From an uncultured Spirochaetales bacterium (GTDB taxonomy: Bacteria > Spirochaetota > Spirochaetia > JAFGXN01), in the NCBI GenBank assembly GCA_949289575.1, contig CASEOG010000005.1, positions 186,001 through 250,000 on the forward strand: a stretch of 64,000 nt of DNA, read 5' to 3'. The notes beneath the pieces were generated by a model. That model was given only the letters and a program-made list of their open reading frames with translations. It ran no database searches and was not told the origin of the DNA. This document shows, one piece after another, positions 17,701-25,120 of the stretch. The stretch's first letter is position 1. Each line of letters begins with the position of its first letter. The position numbers and the translations under genes were made by a program.

Positions 17701-18151
17701 CGACGGTCTTCCCGGCCGTCACCGTCATCCGCTGCGAGCGCACCCACTGCGGCGGCACCGTCGGCTCCAACAGCGATCGCAAAGAGGCTGTCACCACACA
17801 TTTTTCCCCCGAAGCCAGCTTTTGCAGCACATGCAGCCGTTCACCCGCCGTCAGCGGATCGCGCCGCCCCTCCGAATAAGGCATCTGACCCGATTCCGGG
17901 TAATAACAGGCGGGGATTCCCTGTCGACGGAACTCTTCAGCCGCCTGCCCCGCTTCCTTGTCGTAAGGAAGAATAATCAAAAAAGAGGCTTTACCTATAG
18001 AAAATAATTCCGATAATATAAGAGGAATCAAAGAACCTTTTAATCCGTCCACGTGAACCGGATACTTTTCGTAAGCAAAAGCGGAAAGCAGGGCATTGTA
18101 AGGCGGATAAGTCTTGATTCTCGACAGTAAAAACGAAACAAATTCCTTCAT
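14765..18151 (-). CDS. mfd: Transcription-repair coupling factor Mfd
   Basis: A 1128-residue DNA translocase that removes RNA polymerase stalled at lesions and recruits the UvrABC excision machinery. Visible parts: an N-terminal UvrB-like region with LASGEKCVVTASLRSLLEP, a central RNA-polymerase-interacting region (LEEGDYVVHVNHGIAIYRGI), the helicase core with Walker A GDTGYGKTEVAMRAAF near residue 617 (usually GDVGYGKTE) and DEEHRFG near 716, then SATPIPRTL, and a C-terminal TRCF domain. The start is ATG 18151; the frame is open 21 codons further into the divergent gene. Only 20 bases separate it from the start of the divergent gene at 18172, so its promoter must lie within that neighbour. 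Confidence 0.95.
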   Translation of the reverse strand: MKEFVSFLLSRIKTYPPYNALLSAFAYEKYPVHVDGLKGSLIPLILSELFSIGKASFLIILPYDKEAGQAAEEFRRQGIPACYYPESGQMPYSEGRRDPLTAGERLHVLQKLASGEKCVVTASLRSLLEPTVPPQWVRSQRMTVTAGKTVDPQAVERFLVDGGYLRVPRVSVPGEFAVRGEVIDVFMPGQTEAVRIVCEWDAVEKIRFFDPVSQESRRETDTVFLYPASEYRWSDERIAGITEFLKKKTFLRDKKDFFLSDLKELRSCPREEWLYPMSFEHRAFLTDYLKEKDVLISINPERFGALAETVMTDYKGFYARARAAGAVIPTPEEFLQTYEEAQSRWPKQISVDYIAQTAFKDRISFEAGESHSYFGNINYFKEELQTRIANGYTVFVFAGNAAQGERLRYLLRDTGVRVSDDRLSEGFVLPSLKILCIAEHEIFGRKRRKVSLVRNVKTKVIDSLLDLEEGDYVVHVNHGIAIYRGIERVKSADRERDYIKLEYAQNETLFVPTEQVNLIQRYLGGEGKTPTLDVLGGKTWQNKKERARKSVEDLADMLLEIYSEREQSRGFRFSPDTEWQLDFEARFPYEETEDQLRSIAEIKADMESDKPMDRLLCGDTGYGKTEVAMRAAFKAVVDGKQAVLIAPTTILAGQHYENFLKRFEGFPVRIELVSRFVTGSRLKAVLAAAAEGRVDILIGTHRLLQKDVVFKNLGLLIVDEEHRFGVKDKERLKGLKANVDALAMSATPIPRTLHMSLLKIRDISLITTSPYNRKPIETVIHAFDEQMIRTAIMKEVERGGQVFYLHNRIESLESIRLFLEKIVPEVIIETAHGRMNAEELDEKMHRFINNDFQVLLSTTIIESGIDIPNVNTIIIDRADMYGISQLYQLKGRVGRSDRTSFAYLLYPDDRPLSELAVKRLQVISDFSELGSGFRIAMKDMEIRGAGNLLGRQQHGEISSVGYEMYVKMLDDVISEKQNRERREEIYLELEYSGFIPDEYISEKSEKMAVYKRIASIRTEEDYDTALEEISDRYGPLPPAVHSLFAVAQVRVVAEKLGITSIQERGGFAAVEFGKVSLLNPGKVVRLISENPETVIYRPDTPNVIRFKTQSLELVQKSAFLSERLRMLL

Positions 18152-18171
18152 AGCGGATACAAGGAGTCGTG

Positions 18172-19116
18172 ATGAAAAGAATACTTTTTTTAACAGCCGT
18201 TCTCTTTTGGACAAGCACTCAGATTTTTGCCCAAATCACCAACCCCAGCGTCAATATACGCTTTTACAACAAAAAAATCTACACTCCCGATTCTCAAATT
18301 CAGATATTGGTCGAGCTGGAAAACGAAACCCAAAATCCGATTGCCTTCTTTCTGGCCGACAATAAACTGTACAACGTTAAAGTCAGAGTCTCATCGCTGA
18401 AAGGGGTTCTTTGCGACCCGTCGGATTTCTACCTGAAAACAATGGCACTGCAGGAACCTTACCGCTATAAGGAAGTTGTTCTGCAGCCGAACGAACGGTA
18501 CAGCTTCCGGCTGACCCTCTCCGACTATGTCGTCATCGACAAAGCGGAGTCGTACGAAGTATCAGTCCGGTTTTACGGAAATCTGATTCGCAATTCGGGT
18601 GAGGCATCCGTCTCCAATACACTTTATCTCAATATCGGAACGGAAGAGGAGAACCGGCCGCAGACAACAGACCGGAAAGCGGCTGCATCGAAAGAGAGTC
18701 AGAAAAGAATCAAAATGGCTCCCGACAAAGCGGTCGCTTTCACAATCGACGCCATGATGAACCGCAAATGGGACGATTTTTTCCTTTATATCGACTTGGA
18801 ATCCCTTTATCTGAAAAATGCCGACAGGAAAGAACAATACCTGAGCCGACCCGAAGAAATCCGGAAAGCGCTTCTGAAAGATTACCGGAGCAAAATGACG
18901 GAGGGAAATGCGGAAAAAGAGTTTGTACTGATTCCTTCCCGTTACGAAATTACACTGACCACCTACAACGAAACCAACGCTCAGGTAACCGTACTGGAAT
19001 ATTTTGACCGCGTTACTTTTACGGAAAAGAAAGAATATAAATACCGTCTCGAGAAAAAGGATTCGATTTGGATGATTGAAGATTATATCGTCCGGAATCT
19101 GGGTATCGACAAATGA
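18172..19116 (+). CDS. Exported protein of unknown function
   Basis: A 314-residue protein with a clear signal peptide (MKRILFLTAVLFWTSTQIFA, cut likely after the Ala), so periplasmic or secreted. The first half reads like beta strands of an immunoglobulin-type fold: NIRFYNKKIYTPDSQIQILVE, and ELENETQNPIAFFLADN. The second half, after a charged linker near residue 165-180, resembles a small cystatin/NTF2-like domain with the end LEKKDSIWMIEDYIV, as in DUF4878-type proteins. AAGGAG precedes ATG 18172. It overlaps the following gene by 4 bases. I do not recognise the family; it is probably spirochaete-specific. Confidence 0.75.
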   Translation: MKRILFLTAVLFWTSTQIFAQITNPSVNIRFYNKKIYTPDSQIQILVELENETQNPIAFFLADNKLYNVKVRVSSLKGVLCDPSDFYLKTMALQEPYRYKEVVLQPNERYSFRLTLSDYVVIDKAESYEVSVRFYGNLIRNSGEASVSNTLYLNIGTEEENRPQTTDRKAAASKESQKRIKMAPDKAVAFTIDAMMNRKWDDFFLYIDLESLYLKNADRKEQYLSRPEEIRKALLKDYRSKMTEGNAEKEFVLIPSRYEITLTTYNETNAQVTVLEYFDRVTFTEKKEYKYRLEKKDSIWMIEDYIVRNLGIDK

Positions 19117-19631
19117 CCATTCTCTACTGGGGAACGGAAGGTCTTACACCGATCGACACCGTGTGCGAAAAACACGGTGTCCGATTAATAAAAAGTAAAG
19201 AAAAACTCAAAAAAATTTACAAACTGCTGAAACCCGATCTGGTCGTGCTGAATACGGACGAAATTCCGGAGCGGAAAATCCGCAAATATATCGGAATCGG
19301 AGGTATCGAAAAGACATTCCTTCAACCCGTATCGCGAAAGATGAGTCTTGCGGATGCCGAATCGTTGTTAAAGAGAATCGACGGAAACCGACCGTCCCGC
19401 ATCCCTATGACGGCCCTTCATCCCTATACCGATGCGCTTTTAATCGGCTATCTGATTTCTCAAAAAAACAACTTTGAATGGATCCCCGAAGATCCCTATC
19501 TGATTTCCTCTCTGCCCGAAAATACAAAATTGCGCCGGTGCACGTTAAATAACGGAGAGAAAACGTTCAATGCCGACTTCGAGTTTTATTCCGACAACGG
19601 CCGCTACTTTTTGCGGTCGATGATTCTGTAG
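19113..19631 (+). CDS. Hypothetical cytoplasmic protein
   Basis: A 172-residue protein whose ATG overlaps the stop of the exported protein gene (ATGA). It contains no signal peptide. The first 60 residues form a compact alternating pattern (ILYWGTEGLTP, then RLIKSKEKLKKIYKLL, then DLVVLNTDEI) that could be a receiver-like alpha/beta fold without phosphorylation residues. The tail is strand-rich. I recognise no family; translation coupling suggests a shared role with the upstream gene. Confidence 0.65.
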   Translation: MTILYWGTEGLTPIDTVCEKHGVRLIKSKEKLKKIYKLLKPDLVVLNTDEIPERKIRKYIGIGGIEKTFLQPVSRKMSLADAESLLKRIDGNRPSRIPMTALHPYTDALLIGYLISQKNNFEWIPEDPYLISSLPENTKLRRCTLNNGEKTFNADFEFYSDNGRYFLRSMIL

Positions 19632-19660
19632 CCGCACCGTTTCGCGGGATTCAATCGGCA

Positions 19661-20530
19661 ATGTTGGTCTGTTGCGATTTACACACCCACTCTTCCTGTT
19701 CCGACGGTTCTCTTTCACCGGCCGATTTGGCACAGGCTGCGGCTGCCAAAGGCGTCAGATACTGGGCGCTGACCGACCACGATACGGTCGACGGTTTGCG
19801 GGAAGGAGCCGAGGCCGCCGCCCGCCTGGGGATCGTCATGATTCCCGGAGTGGAAATTTCGGTAGAAGACTACGAAAACCGCCCTTTTCATCTGCTGGGG
19901 CTCGGAATCGATGCCGAAAATCCTCTTTTAAAATCTTTATGCCGGCGTCAGACGGAAAAAAGACGCCGCCGTTTTCTGGAAATCTGCGCACGGCTCAACC
20001 ATCGGGGAATCGGCATCGACGGACAAAAGCTCATCGAATCGTTTCGCGGTGCTCCCGGCAGAGTCCTGATTGCGCGGACTCTGGTCGCCGATAAAACGGT
20101 CAGGTCGATAGAAGAAGCGTTTGCCGCCTATCTCGGCAACAGCTCGGGCAATGCACTGCCGTTCGAAAAACCTGACTTGGACGAAGCCGTTCGGACCATT
20201 CACGAAGCCGGCGGACTTGCCTTTGCGGCCCACCCGCTTTCTCTGAATCTCAACTGGGACCGGACGGAAATCTTCCTGAAAGAAATTCGCGATCGGGGTG
20301 TCGACGGGGTGGAAGTCGCTCATTCCGGCAGCACCGTAACCCGCCAGCGCTACGTGGAGGCTATCGCCCGCCGCCTGAACCTTCTTATAAGCGGGGGCAG
20401 CGATTTCCACGGAGAGGGCAAACCGCAGGCGGTTCTCGGACGACTCTCGAACGGAAAACCGATTCCCCTATCCTTCCTGCCAGATCTTCTCAAAGAAAAA
20501 TCTTGTCAAGAGAACGGAAAAAAGGTATAA
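19661..20530 (+). CDS. PHP-domain phosphoesterase (RnaAM/YciV-like)
   Basis: A 289-residue PHP-family metal-dependent phosphoesterase. Motifs: DLHTHSSCSDG at residues 6-16 (metal-binding His), TDHDTVDG, a PGVEIS with Glu ligand, AAHP with His, and SGGSDFHGEGKP near the end. In Escherichia coli the relative RnaAM removes nucleotides from RNA 5' ends and hydrolyses 3',5'-bisphosphate nucleotides; that function is the likely one here. The start is taken as ATG 19661; no clear Shine-Dalgarno is present. Standing alone between two unknown-gene groups. Confidence 0.85.
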   Translation: MLVCCDLHTHSSCSDGSLSPADLAQAAAAKGVRYWALTDHDTVDGLREGAEAAARLGIVMIPGVEISVEDYENRPFHLLGLGIDAENPLLKSLCRRQTEKRRRRFLEICARLNHRGIGIDGQKLIESFRGAPGRVLIARTLVADKTVRSIEEAFAAYLGNSSGNALPFEKPDLDEAVRTIHEAGGLAFAAHPLSLNLNWDRTEIFLKEIRDRGVDGVEVAHSGSTVTRQRYVEAIARRLNLLISGGSDFHGEGKPQAVLGRLSNGKPIPLSFLPDLLKEKSCQENGKKV

Positions 20531-20531
20531 T
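20503..20531 (+). promoter_or_regulatory. Promoter of the small membrane protein gene, near-leaderless
   Basis: TTGTCA (20503-20508), 17 bases, TATAAT (20526-20531), and the ATG at 20540 follows after 8 bases. It lies in the last codons of the PHP gene. A transcript starting here would have 0-3 leader bases and no Shine-Dalgarno site. Confidence 0.7.
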
Positions 20532-20539
20532 TATCCGTC

Positions 20540-20947
20540 ATGAAATTCAGTGCCGAACGAATCCGATCCCGTTTTCTCAATTCTCTGACCGATGCCGCTA
20601 TTTTATCGGGTTCGGTTCTTTTCTCTGTGGCCGTCGGATTTCTGATCGCCGCGCCGCTGTGGGCATTGGCGACATCCTCGCCTGTTATCTACTCGCGTAT
20701 CTGCTTTGCCGGAATTCTGATTCTTTTCTTTCTGTTATGGATCCGGAAAGTTATTTTTCTTAAAAAAAAGAAAGGCATCTCCCCGATTCGCCGGATTCTC
20801 TTTCTTTTGTGCCGGACACTGACTTTTTTTATGGCTGTTTTCTTCGTTCTTTCCGTTTACTGGCAGATGCCGGTCGCTGCCGTCCTGTGCGGGATTTTTC
20901 TGCTTCTTTTGCGAATTCCGCTTTTTCTGGCCGGAGATACACTGTGA
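20540..20947 (+). CDS. Four-helix membrane protein of unknown function
   Basis: A 135-residue integral membrane protein with four hydrophobic segments: AILSGSVLFSVAVGFLIAA (about 20-38), ICFAGILILFFLLWI (54-68), FLLCRTLTFFMAVFFVLSVY (88-107) and VAAVLCGIFLLLLRIPLF (112-129). Positive loops (KKKKG) suggest which side faces the cytoplasm. The stop overlaps the GTG start of the M23 endopeptidase gene, so the two are coupled, and it may help in cell-wall or envelope work. I do not recognise the family. Confidence 0.7.
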   Translation: MKFSAERIRSRFLNSLTDAAILSGSVLFSVAVGFLIAAPLWALATSSPVIYSRICFAGILILFFLLWIRKVIFLKKKKGISPIRRILFLLCRTLTFFMAVFFVLSVYWQMPVAAVLCGIFLLLLRIPLFLAGDTL

Positions 20948-21843
20948 GCAAAAAAAAAGCTCTCTTTTTTCCGCTTTTTCTGCTTCTTTCGGCAGCAGCG
21001 GGAGCCGGCAACCGTTATCCGGTCATTCACTCTCTTTATTCATCCGACATCCAATACGCGCAGCTTTCACTCGATATTTCCGAATATTATCGGGCAAAAG
21101 CGGGCGGTTCCGAAATACCGGGACTTGTTTTTCGACGTTACACACCGCCGGCAGGATACCGTCTCATCGCACTGGCCTCTCTTCTCTCACTCCCCTACGA
21201 AACATTGGCTTCGCTGAACCGTTTCTCATCCAATGTCGAGTTCGACGGCCGGACGGAAATTCTGGTTCCCAATCTTCCGTTTCTCTTTCTTCCCGAATTC
21301 CGATCGACGGATCTGGAACTGGCCGTCTCGCAGGGGCATGACTGGGATACAAAAAAACAGATTACGGTAACGGGACGGAACGGCAGACAGACGTTCTTTT
21401 ATCTCGACGGGCAAAACTATACGGATATCGAACGTTCTTTTTTTCTCGGATTTTTTCGTTTTTTTCCGGTGCCTAAAGGACGCATTTCATCCGATTTCGG
21501 ACTCCGTAAAGATCCGTTCCACGGCAGAGAATCGTTTCACGGAGGAGTGGACATTGCGGCTCCGGTCGGCACCGATGTGATTTGCCCCCAAAGCGGTACC
21601 GTCACTTTGTGTGCCGAAGAACACCCGATTTACGGTACATATATGGAAATTCAGCACGAAGGCAATATCAAAACCCGCTACGGCCACCTGTCGAAAATTT
21701 ACGTAAAAGAGGGCGCACGCGTTTTCGGCGGGGATGTCATTGCTGCTGTCGGATCGACCGGCCGGTCGACAGGTCCGCATCTCCATTTCGAATACCTGAA
21801 CAACAACCAGATTAAAAATCCGCAACTTTTTTTAAAATTTTAA
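20944..21843 (+). CDS. LysM/M23 peptidoglycan endopeptidase
   Basis: A 299-residue exported zinc endopeptidase. It starts at GTG 20944, within the upstream stop (GTGA). A signal peptide (KKKALFFPLFLLLSAAAGAG) leads into a LysM-like segment (YRLIALASLLSLPYETLASL ... EILVPN, about residues 65-105), which binds glycan strands. The catalytic M23 (LytM) domain holds HGGVD (HxxxD) and GPHLHFE, plus RYGHLS; all zinc ligands are present, so it should be active rather than an EnvC-type activator. Probable role: cutting peptide cross-links during growth or division. Confidence 0.9.
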   Translation: MSKKKALFFPLFLLLSAAAGAGNRYPVIHSLYSSDIQYAQLSLDISEYYRAKAGGSEIPGLVFRRYTPPAGYRLIALASLLSLPYETLASLNRFSSNVEFDGRTEILVPNLPFLFLPEFRSTDLELAVSQGHDWDTKKQITVTGRNGRQTFFYLDGQNYTDIERSFFLGFFRFFPVPKGRISSDFGLRKDPFHGRESFHGGVDIAAPVGTDVICPQSGTVTLCAEEHPIYGTYMEIQHEGNIKTRYGHLSKIYVKEGARVFGGDVIAAVGSTGRSTGPHLHFEYLNNNQIKNPQLFLKF

Positions 21844-21852
21844 CCGACAACA

Positions 21853-21879
21853 TTAAGTTTATCGCTCCGATGCCGATAA
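21853..21879 (+). promoter_or_regulatory. Sigma-28 (FliA)-type promoter
   Basis: TTAAGTTT (21853-21860), exactly 11 bases, GCCGATAA (21872-21879). The established sigma-28 consensus is TAAAGTTT-N11-GCCGATAA, so this is 15 of 16 bases with the correct spacing. No coding region follows before a terminator at 21938-21962. Confidence 0.75.
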
Positions 21880-21885
21880 AGTTAA

Positions 21886-21962
21886 TGTCAGGCAAGATAT
21901 AGTTCCCCTCCCAGTTTGCTATATTGAAGACTGACAGCCGACCGGTCACCGGTCGGTTTTTC
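21886..21962 (+). ncRNA. Candidate sigma-28-driven small RNA
   Basis: Between a near-perfect FliA promoter and a strong intrinsic terminator lie about 75 bases with no credible reading frame (the only ATG opens a five-codon frame). The RNA can fold: GTCAG (21887-21891) with CTGAC (21931-21935), TATAG (21898-21902) with CTATA (21919-21923), and the terminator stem. The exact 5' end is estimated from promoter spacing. It sits between the M23 endopeptidase and the penicillin-binding protein gene. Confidence 0.55.
21938..21962 (+). terminator. Intrinsic terminator
   Basis: CCGACCGG (21938-21945), loop TCA, CCGGTCGG (21949-21956), then TTTTT. It ends both read-through from the M23 operon and the candidate small RNA. 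Confidence 0.9.
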
Positions 21963-21984
21963 GTTAAATAAACCCCGAAAACTC

Positions 21985-22013
21985 TTGACAATTTTTTCGT
22001 CACAAAATATTCT
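21985..22013 (+). promoter_or_regulatory. Promoter of the penicillin-binding protein gene, leaderless geometry
   Basis: A consensus TTGACA (21985-21990), 17 bases, TATTCT (22008-22013). Six bases later comes ATG 22020, so the expected transcription start coincides with the start codon. No Shine-Dalgarno sequence precedes it. Confidence 0.8.
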
Positions 22014-22019
22014 GTTATT

Positions 22020-24668
22020 ATGGTCTTTTCGCGCTTACAGAAAGTGATTATCACTCTTTTTTCGATTGCGGGAATCTTCACAATGCTGATGACGGCCGTC
22101 CTTTTCGGAGTCACGACCGGTCTGATATCCGCTTCCGAATGGCACATGGAGCAGGTTCTTGAAAATTACGAACCGGTTTTGCCGACCCGAATCTATGACA
22201 GAAAAGGACGCCTGATTTCCGAATTTTACGGCAATCAGAACCGGAAAATTCTTTCGGCCCGTGATCTTCCGGCCCATGTTATTTATGCGCTGATCAGCCG
22301 CGAGGACAGAAATTTCTTCCGCCACAGAGGCCTGGACGCAGCCGGCTTTTCCCGTGCCTTTCTCTTCCGTCTCATCGGTCAAAACCGCGGCGGGGGAAGC
22401 TCTCTCACACAGCAGACTTCGGGAATGATTTTCTGCGACAGAAGCGAAATCACTTATTCGAGAAAAATTAAAGAATTATGGTACGCTTTTCTTATGGAAG
22501 AGTTTTATTCCAAAGAGCAGATTCTCGAACAGTATATGAATGATGCGACTCTCGGATACGGTACAAACGGATTCGAAGCGGCCAGCAATTTTTATTTCGA
22601 AAAACCGGCAAAAGAGATGACTCCGGCGGAAGCAGCGGTACTGGTAGTCTGTCTCTCCAACCCGTCCCGTTTTAACCTGATTTCCCATATCGACAACGCC
22701 AAATCGCGACAGGCGGAAGTCATGAAACAGATGGTCGCTTCCGGCTATCTGACCAAAGAAGAATCGGACGCTTCTTTTAACGAATTCTGGAATTCATACG
22801 ATTATACGCGCTTTGTCAACGGAAGCTCTTACGAAGCAAACGAGAAACAGGCCCCCTATTTCTCCGAATATGTCCGTATTCAGCTGACAAAAATGCTTTA
22901 CGGCTCGACCGATATCAACACCGACGGTTTTATCATCAACACATCGCTCGATCTCGATTATCAGGAAGTGGCCGAATCGGTGATGAGTCAGGGACTCCGC
23001 CGGATCAATACCGACTACCGTCAAAATACCAAAGGCGGCAGCGAACGCGATGCTTCCCGAATTCTTCCGATTCTGACATCTTTGGCTTACATAACGGATA
23101 TACCGGCACTCGCCGAACGGGGTGATCAGCGCGGACAGAAAGCAATGGAAACTTATGACAGCGATATTAACCCGCTGCTCCATCTGGTTTCCCTTTTGAC
23201 TTCCGAGCCGGGGCTTCACCAGTCGACGGCCGAACGGGCACAGTACCTGCGAAGAACCGATGAACGCAATATGGTCGAAGGAGCCTTTATCTGTGTCGAA
23301 AACGGAACAGGCGCCATTTTGGCGATGGTCGGCGGAAGCGACTTTCTGACAAAAGAAAACAACCGGGCAACCAACGCCATGGTCACACCCGGTTCTTCCA
23401 TTAAGCCGTTGATTTACTCGGCCGGAATTTCCGCAAGAGTCATTACTCCGGCAACATATCTCTCCGATACTCCGAGAGTTTACTTTTCCGAACAGAACGA
23501 TCCTTATATCCCGAGAAACTACGGCGGACGCTGGTACGGCGATATGCTGGCCCGGCGGGCTCTGGCCTTCAGTATGAATATCCCGGCGGTCGACGTTCTG
23601 GAACGGGTCGGATTCGAGCCGGCTATCGACCGTATTACAAAAATGTTGGGCACATACGACAAACGCTTCGATAAGCAGGCCTATCCGCGGGTTTATCCTC
23701 TGGCGCTCGGAATTATTCAGACCAACCCGTACCAGATGGCCCGTGCCTATTCGGTTTTTGCCAACGGCGGTAAAGCGATTGACCCGATTGCCATTATGGC
23801 AGTCCGCAACCGGAACGGAGAGGTCATCATCGACAATGTATCCGAAAACGAACGGCTGCGTTCCGAAAACCCGGCCCTCTACAATATTATGAGCGAACAG
23901 GACGCCTATGTAATGACCGATATGCTCCGTTCGACGCTGACAATCGGGACAATGCGCATCAGAGCCGCTGCCGTCAACCACTTTAACGGCATGCCGATGG
24001 CTGTCAAGACCGGCACAACCGACAACTGGGGCGACGTATGGACTGTCGGTTTTTCACCTTACATGACAACGGCTATCTGGTACGGATTCGATTATCCGGG
24101 ACTCTCTCTCGGAGCCAATATTACGGGAGAATCGCACTCGGGGAAATCATGGTGTGATTTCATGTCGGAAATCCATAAAACATTGCCGATTCGCGAATTC
24201 CAGCGTCCGTCGTCGGGACTGGTTAATGTCGAAGTCTGTTCGCTTTCGGGAGCTCTTCCTTCCGCTTCCTGCTCAAATGTTATCGAAGAAATTTTTATTT
24301 CGGGCACACAGCCGCAGGAAGAATGCTCGATGTGCGCGGCCCGCTATCTGCGATCCGTATCGGGAGCCCATAAGGTTTCTGCCGAAATTTCTCAAATCAG
24401 TGCCGCCACACTCCGGAAAGCCGTCGAAAAAGAAAACGAAGATTTTCTTCAGTCGATGCTCGACAAATATTTTTCCGAAGAAGAAATGGTCTCTTTATAC
24501 AAAAATAAAATTATTTCGGAAAAAACAGTTAAGAAAAACGAACCTGTCTCGGGCATACCGGTAACGGCCCCTGCTTCTCCCTCCGGAGAAAGTGAGACCG
24601 CAGAACCGGCTGTCCAGGAAGAACTGGATCTGTTGACGGAAGAAAATCCGTTGCTGGAAATTCGTTAA
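22020..24668 (+). CDS. Class A penicillin-binding protein (PBP1A type)
   Basis: An 882-residue bifunctional peptidoglycan synthase. It has one N-terminal membrane anchor (residues 8-38), a GT51 glycosyltransferase domain with REDRNFFRHRGLD, GGSSLTQQTSG and the KIKELWYAFLMEEFYSKEQI segment, and a transpeptidase domain with the SxxK nucleophile in TPGSSIKPLIYS and the KTGT triad in VKTGTTDNWGDVW. The tail (after about residue 750) is an extended region with repeated Cys (VCSLSGALPSASC, CSMCAARYL) and an acidic end. ATG 22020 is taken as start, 6 bases after a -10 element; it lacks a ribosome binding site. The next gene follows after 9 bases. Confidence 0.9.
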   Translation: MVFSRLQKVIITLFSIAGIFTMLMTAVLFGVTTGLISASEWHMEQVLENYEPVLPTRIYDRKGRLISEFYGNQNRKILSARDLPAHVIYALISREDRNFFRHRGLDAAGFSRAFLFRLIGQNRGGGSSLTQQTSGMIFCDRSEITYSRKIKELWYAFLMEEFYSKEQILEQYMNDATLGYGTNGFEAASNFYFEKPAKEMTPAEAAVLVVCLSNPSRFNLISHIDNAKSRQAEVMKQMVASGYLTKEESDASFNEFWNSYDYTRFVNGSSYEANEKQAPYFSEYVRIQLTKMLYGSTDINTDGFIINTSLDLDYQEVAESVMSQGLRRINTDYRQNTKGGSERDASRILPILTSLAYITDIPALAERGDQRGQKAMETYDSDINPLLHLVSLLTSEPGLHQSTAERAQYLRRTDERNMVEGAFICVENGTGAILAMVGGSDFLTKENNRATNAMVTPGSSIKPLIYSAGISARVITPATYLSDTPRVYFSEQNDPYIPRNYGGRWYGDMLARRALAFSMNIPAVDVLERVGFEPAIDRITKMLGTYDKRFDKQAYPRVYPLALGIIQTNPYQMARAYSVFANGGKAIDPIAIMAVRNRNGEVIIDNVSENERLRSENPALYNIMSEQDAYVMTDMLRSTLTIGTMRIRAAAVNHFNGMPMAVKTGTTDNWGDVWTVGFSPYMTTAIWYGFDYPGLSLGANITGESHSGKSWCDFMSEIHKTLPIREFQRPSSGLVNVEVCSLSGALPSASCSNVIEEIFISGTQPQEECSMCAARYLRSVSGAHKVSAEISQISAATLRKAVEKENEDFLQSMLDKYFSEEEMVSLYKNKIISEKTVKKNEPVSGIPVTAPASPSGESETAEPAVQEELDLLTEENPLLEIR

Positions 24669-24677
24669 GGAGGCATC

Positions 24678-25103
24678 ATGAAAGTCAAAATCAGCGATAT
24701 TCTTGTCAGTGACCGCATCCGTAAAGATTTGGGAAATATCGAAGCACTCAGCACAAGCCTGAGCCGCCACGGCCTTTTCTCCCCCATCCTGATCACGTCC
24801 GATTACAGACTGATTGCCGGAGAACGTCGTCTGGAAGCCGCCAAACGGCTGGGCTGGAAATCAATCGAAGCGAGGGTCATCGATGACCCCGGAGAAATCG
24901 GCTCGCTCGAATTGGAAATCGAGGAAAATATTTACAGAAAGCCGTTCACCGATGAAGAACTCGACGAAGGTTATGCCCGTATCCGACGGCTTCAAAACCC
25001 CTCTCTCAAAGAGCGAATCAAACGCTTCTTTAAACGGATTTTCGATTTTCTCTTCCGCCGCAACCGGAAGAACGGACATCCCGCAAATAAAGCCGTCGAT
25101 TAA
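24678..25103 (+). CDS. Lone ParB-domain protein
   Basis: A 141-residue protein with only the N-terminal ParB/Sulfiredoxin-like nucleotidase domain. The motif LIAGERRLEAAKRLGWKSI (GERR box that binds and hydrolyses CTP in ParB) is intact at residues 46-64, and the preceding ISDILVSDRIRKDLGNIEAL matches. The usual ParB helix-turn-helix and dimerisation domain are absent; instead the tail is a short basic and aromatic segment (RFFKRIFDFLFRRNRK) that might bind membrane or nucleic acid. AAGGAGG precedes the ATG. It follows the penicillin-binding protein gene by 9 bases, so they are co-transcribed. It is not the chromosomal partitioning ParB itself; function unknown. Confidence 0.8.
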   Translation: MKVKISDILVSDRIRKDLGNIEALSTSLSRHGLFSPILITSDYRLIAGERRLEAAKRLGWKSIEARVIDDPGEIGSLELEIEENIYRKPFTDEELDEGYARIRRLQNPSLKERIKRFFKRIFDFLFRRNRKNGHPANKAVD

Positions 25104-25117
25104 CCGACGGCTTTATT
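25086..25117. terminator. Bidirectional terminator overlapping the ParB-domain stop
   Basis: AATAAAGCCGTCG (25086-25098) and CGACGGCTTTATT (25105-25117) form a 13-base-pair stem with loop ATTAAC, between the convergent ParB-domain gene and pyrBI. Confidence 0.8.
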
Positions 25118-25120
25118 GAT

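Noticed and set aside
20085-20092. A second GCCGATAA as a sigma-28 promoter
   Set aside because: It lies inside the PHP gene and lacks a TAAAGTTT-like box 11 bases upstream.
22794-23981. A 395-codon minus-strand open frame opposite the penicillin-binding protein
   Set aside because: Antisense to conserved transpeptidase sequence, with no motifs of its own.
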